From positions 207,229,456 through 207,293,455 of the forward strand of contig NC_080671.1 of NCBI RefSeq assembly GCF_030247195.1: DNA of 64,000 nt. The letters are read 5' to 3'. Of the stretch, positions 33,141 to 45,473 are shown piece after piece (position 1 is the first letter of the stretch; every line of letters starts with the position of its first letter). Origin of the DNA: Topomyia yanbarensis (lineage: Eukaryota > Arthropoda > Insecta > Diptera > Culicidae). The notes under the pieces are model-generated. The model had not been told where the DNA came from. It ran no database searches and saw only the letters and a program-made list of their open reading frames with translations. Position numbers and translations under genes: made by a program.

Positions 33141-33358
33141 GGTTCTGAAAAGAACCTTTGGTATCGGCGTTGGTGTTGATGGTGATGCGCTGGATCGTTG
33201 GATATTTTTGGCATGATAGTTACGTGCCTGGCGAACTGTTTTGTAGCCTCGAACAAAACGACAAGACTGGCTTCTTCGGGTACCATTACGGCTGAACTTT
33301 ATAAGCTTAGCTCGACTTTGAAATCCTGCACAATCTCACGAATCAGACACTGGTAGGG
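33141..33358 (-). pseudogene. Histone H3 C-terminal pseudogene, copy of (i)
   Basis: Counterpart of 10198-10415 with the same lesions and stem-loop (33141-33156), so these lesions predate duplication of the unit. Confidence 0.75.
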
Positions 33359-33687
33359 CCATTTTGTTTGCTACTAGCACGGAGCTGCACAAAAAAATCA
33401 TTTAATGCAGTTAGTTCACGGGGGCTGCCAAAAAGCTTGAATAGAAGCATGCGACTTCAACGTTTCTCTTAAACACATGCAACAACACATTCGTTTTGGT
33501 AATACTGATAATAACAGTAGAAAGGAATGGAAAAGCAGTGCACGAAACGAGCGAGAGGATAATTTAAATTTTTGTTCCGTGTGCAAGCTACTTCTTTCCA
33601 CACAACGTATTATGTTGCTTGTTGAAAATTTGCTACACACCTTAAAATGAAAGTTTCAGTTTAACTCTCACTAGAACACAATTGATT

Positions 33688-34003
33688 GGTCCTGAAAAGA
33701 ACCGTAACGGTTGCTTTTATTGTAATTTACGCCCACTCCCACAAACCGACCAAGTAGGCATCACTGGCTTCATTACGGCTGAGTTTTGTAAGCGTAGCTC
33801 GACTTTGAAGTAATACACAACCTTACGAACCAGACGCTGGAATGTTAGCCAGCGGATTAGTTGCTCCGTTGCCCTTTAGTTGGGGCGAAATACTAGCATG
33901 GCGACAGTTCCTGATCGGTAGTTGGTTGCGATGGGCCACCAGTAGCTGGGGCACTTTTGCGTACCGTCATCATCGCCAACTGCTATCCTCCGGTGGACTG
34001 GCT
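33688..34003 (-). pseudogene. Histone H3 pseudogene, copy of (ii)
   Basis: Counterpart of 10745-11060 with the same reading-frame breaks. The stem-loop GGTTCTTTTCAGGACC is at 33688-33703. A few private substitutions distinguish it, such as RKAVG to RIAVG in one frame. Confidence 0.8.
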
Positions 34004-34755
34004 GCTTGCTAGTGCTTGAACGAATACGAATGATGAGAAAAACCGACCGACCAATATTCATATATGAAAACACGAGAAAGCACTACTATCGCTCTCCCGC
34101 CCGTTTTCGTGCCATTCCTGTGCCTTTCCTTTCCGTTCGGCTACCAATACTAGCATAACCAAAACGAATATTCTGTCTTTCCATCGCCTTCAATTTAGTG
34201 GCCAGTGCTAGCAAACTTGCATGTTCAGTTTTTCAATAACATTCAAACAATATTTTCAAAGAATGTTGCAGATTTGAAAAGAAGGAAAAGATTTTCACAA
34301 ATTTAGATTCTTTCGTGTTATTTGTTAGCGCTGATAAAGGCTATTTAGTTTGCTACTAGCAAGGAGCTGCACAAACAAATCGATTTATGCAGTTAATCAA
34401 CGGAGGCTGCCAAAAAGTTCGAATAAAAGCATGCGACTAGTGTACTTTGCACGTTCTATATTTTATCAATACTAGAGAGGATCAATAAAATAATTCAAAT
34501 TGCAATAGCGACATGCAATTGTGGCAACACTGGCCAAGAGATGGTGGGGGAACACGCACATTCGTTTTAGTTATGATGGTAGTAGCAGCAGAAAGGAATG
34601 GAAAAGCAGTGCACGAAAACGAGCGAGAGAGGATAATTTAAATTCTCTTTCTTTCTTTCCACACATCGTATTTCTTATATAGCTTTCTGAAAATTATTTG
34701 TTATACACCATAAAATGTAAATTTCAGTTTAACTCTTATTACAACACAATTAATT

Positions 34756-35100
34756 GGTCCTGTAAAGAACCGTTTATTGTTTTATTGCGGGAGCATAATT
34801 CAGACGCACTCCCCGCGGACACGGTGAGCCAGAAAGCACTATTTTGCATCCCCGAACAAGTAGGCATCGTTGGCTTCTCGGGGCATCATTACGACTGAGC
34901 TTTGTAAGCGTAGCTCGATTTTGCAGTCCTGCACAATCTCACGACCCAGACGCTGGAACGATAGCCTACTCTGTTGCCCTTTAGTTGGGGCGAAATTCTT
35001 ACAGGGCGACAGTTCCTGATCGGGTTGCGATGAGTCACCAGTAGCTGGGGCACTTTTTCCGCCGTCGTCATCGCCAACTGCTTTCCTTCGGTGGACTGGC
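34756..35100 (-). pseudogene. Histone H3 pseudogene, copy of (iv)
   Basis: Counterpart of 12805-13160. It lacks about 10 bases near 34858 that are present in copy 1 (the ACCGACC before AAGTAGGC). The degenerate stem-loop is at 34756-34771, and a TATA-like element lies near 35146-35161 (minus strand). Confidence 0.8.
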
Positions 35101-35674
35101 TGCTTGCTAGTGCTTGAACGAATACGAATGATGAGAAAAACCGACCGACAGATATTTATATAATCGCGCTAATATGCACTACTATCGCTTTCTCGCTCGT
35201 TCTCGTGCCGTGCATGAGCTTTTCCTTTCCGTCCGGCTTCTAATGGCCTAACCAAAGGAATATGCCGTCTTTCCCCCACCAACTGCTCTCGACAAGCAAC
35301 CCAATGCGAATAACCATAGGAACAAACATGTAGTGGACCTATATATAAACTTTTCATTATTTTAATGTTTGGTTGGTCTACCAAAGTGACGGCTCTGTGC
35401 GGGATGGGCTTAAAATTTTCACTTTTCCGAGTCGTTTTCGAAAGATTTTTCAAAACACATTTTTTTGTTATTAGTGCATGTTATACATACTTCAAATTTT
35501 AATACAGCATAGAGGAACATATTTGCAACAAATTGGCCCAAAAATCAAATCATTCTGTTTAGTATGATAAAAGTTATTAACGTTCAAAATCTGACGCGGC
35601 GCCGCAGCCGATATTTTGAAACGGGACCCCTATATTGAAACCTTAAATGTATTCTACATTAAAATAAAGTGTAG

Positions 35675-36130
35675 CCGAGTTCAAGAATGGGGTAGCATAC
35701 CATTCGACTCAGTTCGTCGATATCGGCAAATGTTTGTATGTATATATTTTCTAATCTCAGTCATTTTTTCAGTGATGGCAGAACCCAATTGCTTAAACTT
35801 AGTTTCAAATAAAAGGTATAACCACAGATAACAGACGTTTAGGCTAGAACAAAATTTCTTCAAAAACCTGTGTAATCTTTAAAATTGATATACGTTGAAA
35901 ATCCGTGTTTTACTATTGCCATATGCGCAACTATTTGCTACACGTGTTTGACAGCTGCACATGTTTCAGATGTCTGATTTATTCGGAATTTCAGCAGCGG
36001 GTATTTACACACGATTCAAATCGAGCCTAAACGTCTGTTATCTGTGGTATAACGTTCCCATAAGGTGCCATTGATTTTTTTTGTTGATCGCACTTTTGGT
36101 TGCGGAGTTTTTGTGAGTACTATCGGATTA
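35675..36130 (+). repeat. Dispersed repeat (CATTCGACTCAGTTCGTCGA type), copy 1, split by a MITE
   Basis: CCATTCGACTCAGTTCGTCG, TCTCAGTCATTTTTTCAG, AACTTAGTTTCAAATAAAAG and TTTTTTTGTTGATCGCACTT align in order with 36500-36660. MITE copy B (35823-36046) interrupts it within GTATAAC. I recall near-identical wording as a very common dispersed repeat in Aedes genomes, which supports the host guess. Confidence 0.7.
35823..36046. mobile_element. MITE copy B, 7-bp TSD GTATAAC
   Basis: GTATAAC flanks (35816-35822 and 36047-36053) and the ends CACAGATAACAGACG and CGTCTGTTATCTGTG match copies at 16664 and 48766. It has an internal deletion of about 50 bp relative to copy A. Confidence 0.9.
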
Positions 36131-36479
36131 AACTAGCCATAGCCCCTATGTCTGAGTATAATAGACAAACGAGTTGATCACAGGTTTGTTTGCGTTTCCG
36201 ATGGCAAGTACGCGACCACCTTGTCTGGTGAATTCTTTGACCTTAGATCCTTGGACGCGGCTATGCGGCATTATGCTAACTTCGCACACAACCTCACTTT
36301 CGGGAGCACAAGAACACTGTGAGCAAAGTAAGAAAACACAACTTATTTTTTAAGTTTATTAATAAATTATTGTAATTTTTTGTAATTTTTTATATAAAAT
36401 GTGATTTTTGTTTTTCTCAATAGAAAGGATATGCAATTACTCGGAAAGTCGGCTTCTTAACAGATGCCCGGAGGGCCGA

Positions 36480-36770
36480 GCCTCAAATACCATCCGACTC
36501 AGTTCGTCGAGATCGGCAAATGTCTGAATGTTTGTGTATGTATTTTCTAATCTCACTCACTTTTCTCAGAAATGGCTGAATTAAATTGCTCAAACTTAGT
36601 TTCAAATAAACGGTATAAGCTCCAATATGCTGCTGTTGAATTTTTTGTCGATCGGACTTCCGGTTCCGGAGTTACGGCTTGAACAGTGCGATCACATGGC
36701 AAATTTGCATATAAACTGGTGCCACCATGATGCCCAAACGATGTAGTACATATTAGAATGGGTGTAAAAT
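36480..36770 (+). repeat. Dispersed repeat, copy 2, uninterrupted
   Basis: Same order of words as 35675-36130, plus the tail ACTTCCGGTTCCGGAGTTAC and TATAAACTGGTGCCACCATG. It shows the empty state of the site where MITE copy B sits in copy 1 (ACGGTATAAGCTCC). Confidence 0.7.
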
Positions 36771-39700
36771 TAGTTGGATTTGCGGGTCTAGATCACTAAT
36801 GACCAGTAGCTTTGACCACATTGGCCGCCTGTGACGGTTCTTGATGCCCCTGTGGAGCTTGCCAAGTTACAAGTTAATGTCACGCTTCTTATTGACCGAT
36901 AAATTGATTCTTTCACACAATTCATGATGTTTGTTTTGTCAATAGTTGGCGATGAACACAAATCAGAACCGATTGCATTATCGTCAATTCGGTTCTTGCG
37001 GATTCTTACTGACCTATCAACTCGTATATTGTTTGTTGATTTTAATCGGCAATTTTATTACTTGTGTGTTTAAATTTGGTTGAGCTCAGCGGTGTTTTTG
37101 TTTCAGGTATAACACTTATCTTCAGAAAAAAAACTTGTGATCTAGCCAAATATTACAAATTGTCTTTCCATAATTAATTATCGAATTAATTAGTATTCAT
37201 GCTTTGTTAGCTTAGTGTCGACTATCAGAAATAGTGCTTCATTTGGATTTGACTTTGCAAATTCTGTAACAGAAGCATCTAAGTTAACTAGTAGAATTTT
37301 CGTAGCAAATTTCATCAACTTTAGACAATTCTAATTATAATTTAAAAATCGTGCAATTGGAAATTGAAATGATTTTTGCCAATCTTACCCACATTCCGGA
37401 AAGGCTGCCTGAACAATAAGACTGCCTCATGGCTACCTCACGGCTACCAGGCCCGATTCAGTGACGTTTCCACTTGGATGTCAGATTAGAAAATGACAAG
37501 TAAAATTCGCCCGCTTCGAACATGCTCGCGATTACTGTTTTTTTCTCCACCATTGCGTATTGACCGGTTGGAAGATTTTCCAGTTTGATTTTGGAAGTAG
37601 TTTTTTTATACATAGGTAAGCATTCCATTTTTACTAAAATGTTTTAATTCCAGAAGCACCCGAATTACGTCGATTGCTTTTAAGAGATCGTCTCTTCAAT
37701 TCCATTCCCTTCAATACACCGTGTCCAACGCTTGGTTTTGCCAAACCTAAACGTTAATAGTCATCTATCCTGGTGGTATCGGGTCCTTAAGGGCCAAATC
37801 AATAAGATGACTCCATCCAATAGCATCATCAATTATATTTTTCTTTTCTTTTTCTTCGAAAACTAAATGTGGCAAACAAAACAATAAATTGAAGCTAAGA
37901 AGAAAAAGAAGAAGCACCAAAAACCGGTTCACTGGCGGTTGTGGTCACTCTGGCTGCTAGAACTAGAGAAGACGGCTGGCAGCCATGCCTTCCTCAAAAC
38001 CGATAGGCGAAATTCTGGTAGAAACGGTTTTATCGATTGAGGTGTACGTCCGGCAGCCGCGAGGCAGCCATACACCAGACTGTCTGCCAGCCATGTTTCG
38101 CCCGCTGGCAGCCCGGAGGCAGTCTGGTAGCAAGCGTTGACCGGGTGAATATAGTAACTATATTGACAATGTGTAACTGTATTAGGGTATTGTATGTGTC
38201 CGTAATAAGTTTTACAGTGGCATAGAGCATTTCAACACCATTATAAATACTTTAGGCGAGCTATTTCAAATGTTCAAATTGGCTGACAGTTTTATATATA
38301 ACAGCTGGAGGAAAACAAACCCCCAATTAGTGTGTGTGAACTGATTTGCATACACCGAGCAAAATTTACATTGAATTTCCATAAAAACGTCTTATGACTT
38401 TCAGACAAGGAGTTTAGATGGATTTTATAAGTCTGTCTTATGATTTGGAGGGGAAATTTTCCAAATTCATCTCTTATTATTTTCATAAGACAGTCTTATG
38501 AAATTTATGAAAATGTGCGAATGAACGCCATAGGTGCCCATTTATGAAAATTGCTGACATTTATAAGCAGAAAATATAGTAGAAATAATGTCTGTCTTAT
38601 AGAACAGTCTTATGAAATTCATCACAATGTTCGAATGAATGCCATAAGTTTTTTTATTTATAGATATTATTGTGCATTTATAAAAAAATAGAACATGGCT
38701 GACATTTCTCGAGCATTTTTAGTAGACAAAAATCAACCTTAAGAGGATATTAGATTTTACACCAACCGACAAAATCCCACAAAATGAGCCGGATGAACTT
38801 CGTTTGACAATAGACCTTTCTCGTCCGACCTAACCCCCTTTTTTCTTATTTTTAATCGAAAGATTACACATTTTGAAGAATATTTCCGTTAAAATGAGAC
38901 TTTTTAGAGCTATCGTGATTTTTTAATGATTTTTTAAAGTTTGAAAAATGCAAGAATGTTGAATATTTTTTTCACCTTTGCAAGAATGGTGAGACTCAAA
39001 AAGTGTGTTTGGGCAGCACTGGTTTGTATATTTTTTCTTGAGTTCTTGGCAACGCGGCAAATGAAGTGGTGAGTCGCGGTACAAAATTCATTGGCAAGGT
39101 AAACAAAATAAAGTGAACCTTTCGCTGTAGAGCATTGCCTGAAGAAATTTAACCTCACCTATTTGACAGTTCAGAGAGCTTGTTTACATGGTATTGAAAT
39201 TTTTTGTTGATTCGATCATAGTATGAGAAACTTGGTTCGGTTCGATACTAAATATTAACACCTTGTAAACCTTGTAAATGTTTCGTTGAAGTGAGCCATT
39301 TCTAGCCAAACATTTGAAAAAGGCTTACTCCAAAATGCAAGTTGATAATTCATGCAAAAATGGTAATTAAAAGTATTTTTTTCTAATTTGATGCAAATTT
39401 GTTATACATTCCTAGCGTGATCTGCCCCTAGTTCTGTGCTCATATTAAACCCACATATTGTGTGCGAACCCGAACAGCGTATTTCGTACAAAAACACATG
39501 CACTTGTTCGCCTGTACAACCTCACCATTTCTCATTCTCACTCTCATCAAAACTAGCGTTGACTCTTTTTGCCTTGTGCGAATCGTTCTCGTGTACGCAC
39601 CCGGTGTACGTATTTAGTATTTAGTGAGATTTATATTTATATATTCACTTCGACTGGCTTCACATATTATGCACTCTCTTTAAAATATGAAGTCAATCAG

Positions 39701-40092
39701 CTGAATAGTTTCTGAGTTATCGCGTCTGCCAATTTGAAAAATGCGGTTTCGTGAAAAATCCCTATTAAAGTCTGGTCATCAAATTAGATTTAACCTGAGA
39801 CGAGACATGCAAATAGCAAAAAATCGAACGTCGAATACAGCCTGGGGGTACTGTCAAATGTAGCCAGTCTATTTAAACTATGTGAAGCAGAAAGAGAGGT
39901 TATGTGAGAGGAACTATAGAATGAACAGAAAAAAGAAAACATCTATCGGCAAGTCACGTCTCAGGATTTAACTTATTTATTCTAACTTTCGGTGTAATAT
40001 CAGGCCTTTAAAGAAATAGCTTGCTTTTGGTGTCCAAGTAGAAACAATATGCGCAATCTTACGAAATAAAACTGTATTAAATTTTTAAATAT
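36771..40092. other. Mixed intergenic sequence, no gene supported
   Basis: I see no coding region. A GC-richer patch (37980-38130) repeats GGCAGCC and CTGGCAGCC words. At 38390-38660 the words TCATAAGACAGTCTTATGAAA recur and resemble flanks at 43440-43540, suggesting an old transposon. Around 39330-39432 a sequence ending GATCTGCCCCTAG is the inverse of the hAT MITE start at 56001. Confidence 0.4.
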
Positions 40093-40094
40093 TA

Positions 40095-40298
40095 CAGTTG
40101 TGATTCGCTGGTTGGACATTTTTTAACTGGACCGCTTTTTAGTTGGACCTCCGCTAGTTGGACCATTGTCCAACTAAAAACATCTGAATGTCAAAATCTT
40201 ATGTCAAATTTACAATCAATCTGACAATTATTAGAGATGTGAATAGATGCATTTAAACTGCCAACATCTCCTTTGGAGAGTTTTTGACATCACGACTG
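40095..40298. mobile_element. Mariner-like MITE, second copy (right end shortened)
   Basis: TA flanks (40093-40094 and 40299-40300) and the left end CAGTTGTGATTCGCTGGTTG match 16225-16485. The right end keeps only TCACGACTG, with the subterminal part lost. Confidence 0.8.
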
Positions 40299-40490
40299 TA
40301 TAATGAATTTGACCAAAATTTTTCTCAATGTTTACATTTGGCAGTTAGACCCTCTTCAAATTTAGGGGTAGAATTTAGTTCTGTTGTTGAGATCAATCTC
40401 ATTTGGTTTGATTTTTTTCTGAATCACAACGTTAGTCACAAAACATTTTGATCATCTTTGGTAATTGATGACCATTACAACCCATTCTAG

Positions 40491-40854
40491 GTCCGCTCCA
40501 GTTGCAGCTGTTTCGTCCCGTCCGGCACCGAGTCAACCGATGGTCCAGCCTGCGACGCACTCGGCTGTTGCTACGTCAATGGCAGCCACCAGCCAGGGAC
40601 TTGGATTAAAGTCTAAAATATCAGGTACGTCAGGTGGTGTTGCTGCAAGCGGTTTGCTGTCGGACATTCCCCTAACCAGAATATTCAGCGGTTCCGATTC
40701 GCAGGAGGCAGCCACAGAAGCACAGACTGCTTTGGTTCAGCAATACGCACCGGCAGCACGATGCTCGTGGAAGATCACGCAGTTCCAGTCCTGTGCACAA
40801 GAACAGCCCGATTTGACCCTGTGCGAAGGTTTCAACGAGTCGCTCAGGCATTAG
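40491..40854 (+). pseudogene. CHCHD2/CHCHD10-like gene remnant
   Basis: After a splice-acceptor-like CCCATTCTAG the frame reads [16 protein letters not shown], an alanine- and serine-rich N-terminal region, then a CHCH domain: [11 protein letters not shown] (first Cx9C) and [15 protein letters not shown] replaces the codon where the last cysteine of the second Cx9C is expected. CHCHD2 is a small mitochondrial intermembrane-space protein. The missing cysteine should prevent the paired disulfides. Retention of an acceptor suggests duplication of genomic DNA rather than a pure cDNA copy. The region to about 41000 still looks like a mutated 3' continuation. Confidence 0.78.
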
Positions 40855-41370
40855 AAGCAGAGTCCTTGCACCTACAGCTTGTCGAGTGAGCAATTCCGAC
40901 GAAACCACTGCCGTTCGCACCAAGTTGGATCGCAATAATAAGTGCGACGTCGAGAAGAAGATTTCCCGAGAGCTAAAAGCAATGCTACAAGATTAAATAG
41001 CAGAGTGTTTTTAACGTGACCATAGTATAACGTAGCGGATTTACACAGATTTATCCCGCAGAATATGATAGCAAAATTACCCAAAAAGTAAGAGCTGACA
41101 GCCGAAGTGAAGAGACACACATCCTCTACAGAGGCAAGCAATAACGGAACGCAGCGTAATTCCTCACAATGAATTGCTCTCGTTAGATTAAACCCCAGGA
41201 AGTACAATTTTCATTGCATAATTTAGTCAACCGAAATAGAAGTCCTCAGTCGAGAAAGAGAGAGAGACTGATAGGGTAGCAGCAGCTAGTAATTAATTTT
41301 CAAAAGTAGCGGTTTCGCGTACCCTGGCACTAAGTAGAGTGTGTTAAGTTATTACAAATATTGGTTCACA

Positions 41371-41640
41371 ATGGTAGACTATTACAAAATGCTGGCCGTG
41401 ACCAGAACCACCACCGATGCGGAAATCAAAAAGGCACACAAAAACTAGCGCTACGATGGCACCCAGATAAAAATCCAGAAGAATCGTATCGACGGTTTAA
41501 GGAGATCTCCGAAGCATATAAAGTGCTATCAGATGAGAAAAATCGTCGCATCTATGACCAGTACGACAAGGAGGGTCTGATGACCAACAGTTCCGAGCGG
41601 CACCACCATAACACACGACACCGGCGACACATTTATATCC
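41371..41640 (+). pseudogene. DNAJB6-like J-domain gene remnant
   Basis: The ATG at 41371 opens [20 protein letters not shown], helix I of a J domain. A one-base deletion in an A run near 41445 shifts the frame. The second frame reads [13 protein letters not shown], including the HPD motif that stimulates Hsp70, then [30 protein letters not shown] and [15 protein letters not shown], typical of DNAJB6/mrj proteins. A few codons after KNP are missing. The rest of the protein is absent. It lies about 520 bp downstream of the CHCHD2-like remnant, in the same orientation. Confidence 0.85.
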
Positions 41641-42892
41641 ACAATATACTGATGACTTATCCTTCCGAAAAAGTAAATAAAAATCTACTATATCTAAGCA
41701 ACAAACGTTTTGACTATGCAGTTTATCATTCGCTGCCTAATTATTCTCTGCCAATTTGAACAAGACAATTGCAGATAGATTTATTGCGGTGCCAAAATGA
41801 TGTCGACTCGGGATGGAATATAACAAATAATTTCTCCTCCCCAATATTCTTCCGGAATGTACAATCCTCTACATTCTTATCAATTCTTCAAACTCCTTAT
41901 CGTCAGTACTGAGCACTGTTTTGCACTTGCCGGCTACATCAACGACAATGCGATAATCGGTGAAACTTTTGGTTAAACTTAACTTGAACACAAATAATAA
42001 TGTGTTGAACTTGTTACCTATAAAGTTCAGGTAAACTTCATCTAAAAATGAGTTATCAATCGGGTCATCTTGTTAGGACTTATCCCATGATCGAACAAAT
42101 AACTGTGTACAAATCCTTATACATCATCCAGAAAGCAATCGGTTTATAAACCAAAGCTTGATCTTGTCATTCAGCATATGCCAACGGGGTTTCCATCCAG
42201 CGTCGATTGGTCAGTGTATGAACCAGGTTCCCAATGTTCCAATCCTTATCCTTCTTGAGTTGATTTTCTTCAAAGAGCATCGAAAGTATTCGCTCAAGTG
42301 GAATCAAAAATTTTGCAAGTCCATATAATCAAACTCTCTGAACTGTCAGAAAAGTTAGGTTATACACTTTCGTGCATTGTTCTATGTTTTTGACAGGTAT
42401 ATGAATGAATTATTTTAGCATCAGTGATGCCAGGTCTATTTAAACAATATCTTGCAGTAAAAATATAAAAGTGCAGATTTCCGCAAAAATCTTCAATAAA
42501 TTTGACATAGAAATGTAGTGTGTTGATATTTTCAATGATCAGACACGTTGAAGGATGGGTAAAATTAGCTGGCATAGGCTTTGTTCTGCTAAATATTCGT
42601 AATCTGCAAAAGATCTGCAGCGAAACTGCAAAATCCGCAGATTTACTAATATATATGCAGATCTGGCATCGTTTTAGTATTCCCCACAGGAAATTCATCC
42701 AAATGGTGTAAAAATACGGGGAAACAAGGCAAGATAGGTATTCAGAATATGGGGTTAAATGAGCAGCTCGCACAATTTTTGATTTTTTCAATAGTTAGAG
42801 GTACCAAATCATCGCGGCAATATGCAGTAACGCATCGGGGATAAAAAAGGAAGCATCCTAGCATATAAAATTTTTTGACGAGAAAGGTCTAT
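41641..42892. other. Intergenic sequence, no gene supported
   Basis: ORFs here are short and unlike known proteins. Words such as AAAATCTGCAGATTT and TCTGCAAAAGATCTGC near 42600-42660 recall the interior of the hAT element at 8697 and may be a relic. Confidence 0.35.
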
Positions 42893-43008
42893 TCTCGGTG
42901 GTTTGTTTACATGGGAGTTACGTGAGTTAGAATGTAACAGATGGGCACCCGTTGCATTCGATCTCACGCAACTGACAAAGTAAACAAACTACTGAGAATT
43001 GTCAAACG
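42893..43008. mobile_element. Hairpin MITE (TCGGTGGTTTGTTTACATGG), copy 1
   Basis: CTCGGTGGTTTGTTTACATG and the inverse TAAACAAACTACTGAG enclose GTTACGTGAGTT with CTCACGCAACTG. The second copy is at 48413-48516, in inverse orientation. It is non-coding. Confidence 0.65.
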
Positions 43009-43531
43009 TGAACCATTCATCATGAGCTAATTCGTGTGGTCATCTTGTAGAACTCAATTCGGGACAAATGAACCGCCAAGTGTAGATGATTTTGATAATT
43101 ATAAAATACGCGTCAGACACTAATTATATGCACAACTTATTTCATTTCAAATAATCGGATATCTTCTGTAAAAATTATAACTATGTAAACTGATTTAATT
43201 CTCGCAGTAATTTATTGAATAACATAAATAAAACAATTATTTAAAATTTTGTTGCAGTTTGACTGAAAATCTCACTTCTTTTGTTTCAAACAGCGGTAAC
43301 CAAAAAGTGCTGGCCTGAAACTATTAGCTCCTGGTTGGCCGTCCAGGCCAGTACTGAATTCATAAGAAACAATTATGAACTTTTCACAAAAGTGACGTTT
43401 GTGAAAAACAAAATATAATTTAATAGAATCAATAACAGATCTCATATGGGTTTCATGAGAAAAACTTATGAAATTCTTAAATGCATATATTGGAGCGAAG
43501 TCATAAGACTGTTTTATGAAATACATCATTT

Positions 43532-43766
43532 CTCGACAAACATATGATTACGGCCTAAAAGCCAGCTGTCAAAATCCACTTTGAATGGAAATTCCGGACA
43601 AACCGTTACACGCCAATCACAGATGTTGGTAGTAAACGAAAGAGAAAAGTTTTCTCTTTCATAAACTGTTGTGAACTGTGTTCGACTAGTAACGGTTTGT
43701 CTGGAATTTCCATTCAAAGTGGATTTTGACAGTTGGCTTTTAGGCCGTAATCATATGTTTGTCGAG
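43532..43766. mobile_element. MITE with about 75-bp TIRs (CTCGACAAACATATGATTAC), copy 1
   Basis: The left arm CTCGACAAACATATGATTAC through AAATTCCGGACAAACCGTTA is inverted at the right end through GTTTGTCGAG. ATTT flanks both sides, a possible 4-bp duplication. The unique middle is under 90 bp. It interrupts an older repeat with TCATAAG words. Confidence 0.85.
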
Positions 43767-44148
43767 ATTTGTACGTCTATGGAGTGCATGAATAAAGACA
43801 AATGAATTCATAAGCCTGCCTATGACATTCTAAAGCGTTCAATGGCATTGTCAGAAGGCTGGTCCATATGCCGTGACTTATGAAATTCTCAGATGCTTTT
43901 TGCTCAGTGTATACTTCAAGATGGAGAAAAAGGTGGGAACATTTGTCACTTCTAGAGCGTTTTTTCATTACATCATATCTAACGGAAACGTCAAACGGAG
44001 AAAATCGCGTGCAAAAATTTTCTTGCAACTTTCAAAATTATTTAACAATTAGAGCACACAGAAGGCTATTAATTCTACTATCACCTCTGCATTTACTCAT
44101 TGCAGGATCGTATAAGCATATTACATGTTTTTCGCGAAGATAATAGAG

Positions 44149-44925
44149 AGATAATTGATAACTATTATTTTATTACATTTTGCCGATCACTTTTGCTATT
44201 ATGCTCTTTTACATATGTGGTCTTAGCATTTCCGTTTGTAGATGGTACATTCTACTGTGACGTTAAGACGGGCTTGTAGTTGTGATATATTTCATGTGCT
44301 GTATTGCAACCGAGAGTGTAGATATGAGGTTTGGCATTGGCAAAACATACTAACTACAGTCGACTTGGAGAAACATCACAACGCAAAACATCACATCTAC
44401 AAAATATTAGCAAAGCTTTGGTATACTATATGTGACATTTTGACTTAAGATTAAATTAACATATAAAGAGTTATCATTTTTCTCTAATATTTGTGGACGA
44501 TAAAGATTCAATGCTTAGCTTTCATTTGGCATAATAAACTCAGTTTGTTTACTTTTCTTTTTTTTATAGCCCGCCTCTTACCCCCATACCAAAAAGCTCA
44601 GAAGCGGAGCCCCCTGGTAGTGGACACATCAGTTCTCAGCGTACAAAAAAGGTCAGCACAACAAAACAAAGTTACGAATCGCGGAAACGCTGAGAACAAA
44701 AAAAAAACAATACGAGACCGACAAAACACAAAATTTGACAAGAAGCTACGGCGAGTACCCAGCGGAAAAGAATCAATTTAAGGGTCCCATCGTAGCTTTG
44801 CAGGAAGCTTATAATAATTTAAATTTATTTATTACTTATTGCTAGAAAAAATGCATTTATCAATTGTTTTTATTAAAAAAATTTTAACCATTTATAACTA
44901 AAGGAATAAGCTCGATTGGTGGTGA
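44149..44925. other. Intergenic sequence, no gene supported
   Basis: Short ORFs only. A lysine-rich stretch (44600-44780) is likely chance coding in A-rich DNA. Confidence 0.35.
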
Positions 44926-45473
44926 ACGAAGTTTATATTAAAAATTCTCCTATTTTAGTTTTTAAAATTAGTTTCAATTTTGCTTGGAAACAAGTGCGAC
45001 AAGTTATTTGCTTTAAATCAGTAGGAAGCTGGTTGAATAACTTAGGTCCGATGAAAGAAATGCGTCTTTGACCAAGGTTCGTGGATACTCTGGAGTATAA
45101 TAAATGATTGGCTGATTGTACGTCGATTCCCGGTTTACCATTTCCCGGAAAACCATTTTCCGGAATGTACCATCTCCCAGAATATCATTTCCCGGAATGT
45201 TCCATTTCCCGGAATACTATTTCCCGGAATGTACCATCTCCCAGAATATCATTTCCCGGAATGTTCCATTTCCCGGAATACTATTTCCCGGAATGTACCA
45301 TTTCCCGGAATGCCATTACCCGGAATGTACTTTTTCTCGGTAATTATTTATACTATTAAAATCTAAAGTGAACATGTAATTTGAACTTTAAGAACAAATC
45401 CAGAGCTACGTTGACTTACATATATGGTATTCTATAGCATTCAAATTCTTATCATTTTATAGAAGGCAATATC

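Larger units (their letters stand above)
32502..35662 (-). repeat. Histone-relic repeat unit, copy 2 (3.16 kb)
   Basis: It is co-linear and closely similar to 9561-13720, lacking only the extra 1-kb H3 sub-unit. It contains three decayed H3 genes on the minus strand, their stem-loops and the TATA-type upstream regions. Most differences from copy 1 are single bases, so the duplication is much younger than the decay of the histone genes. Confidence 0.85.
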
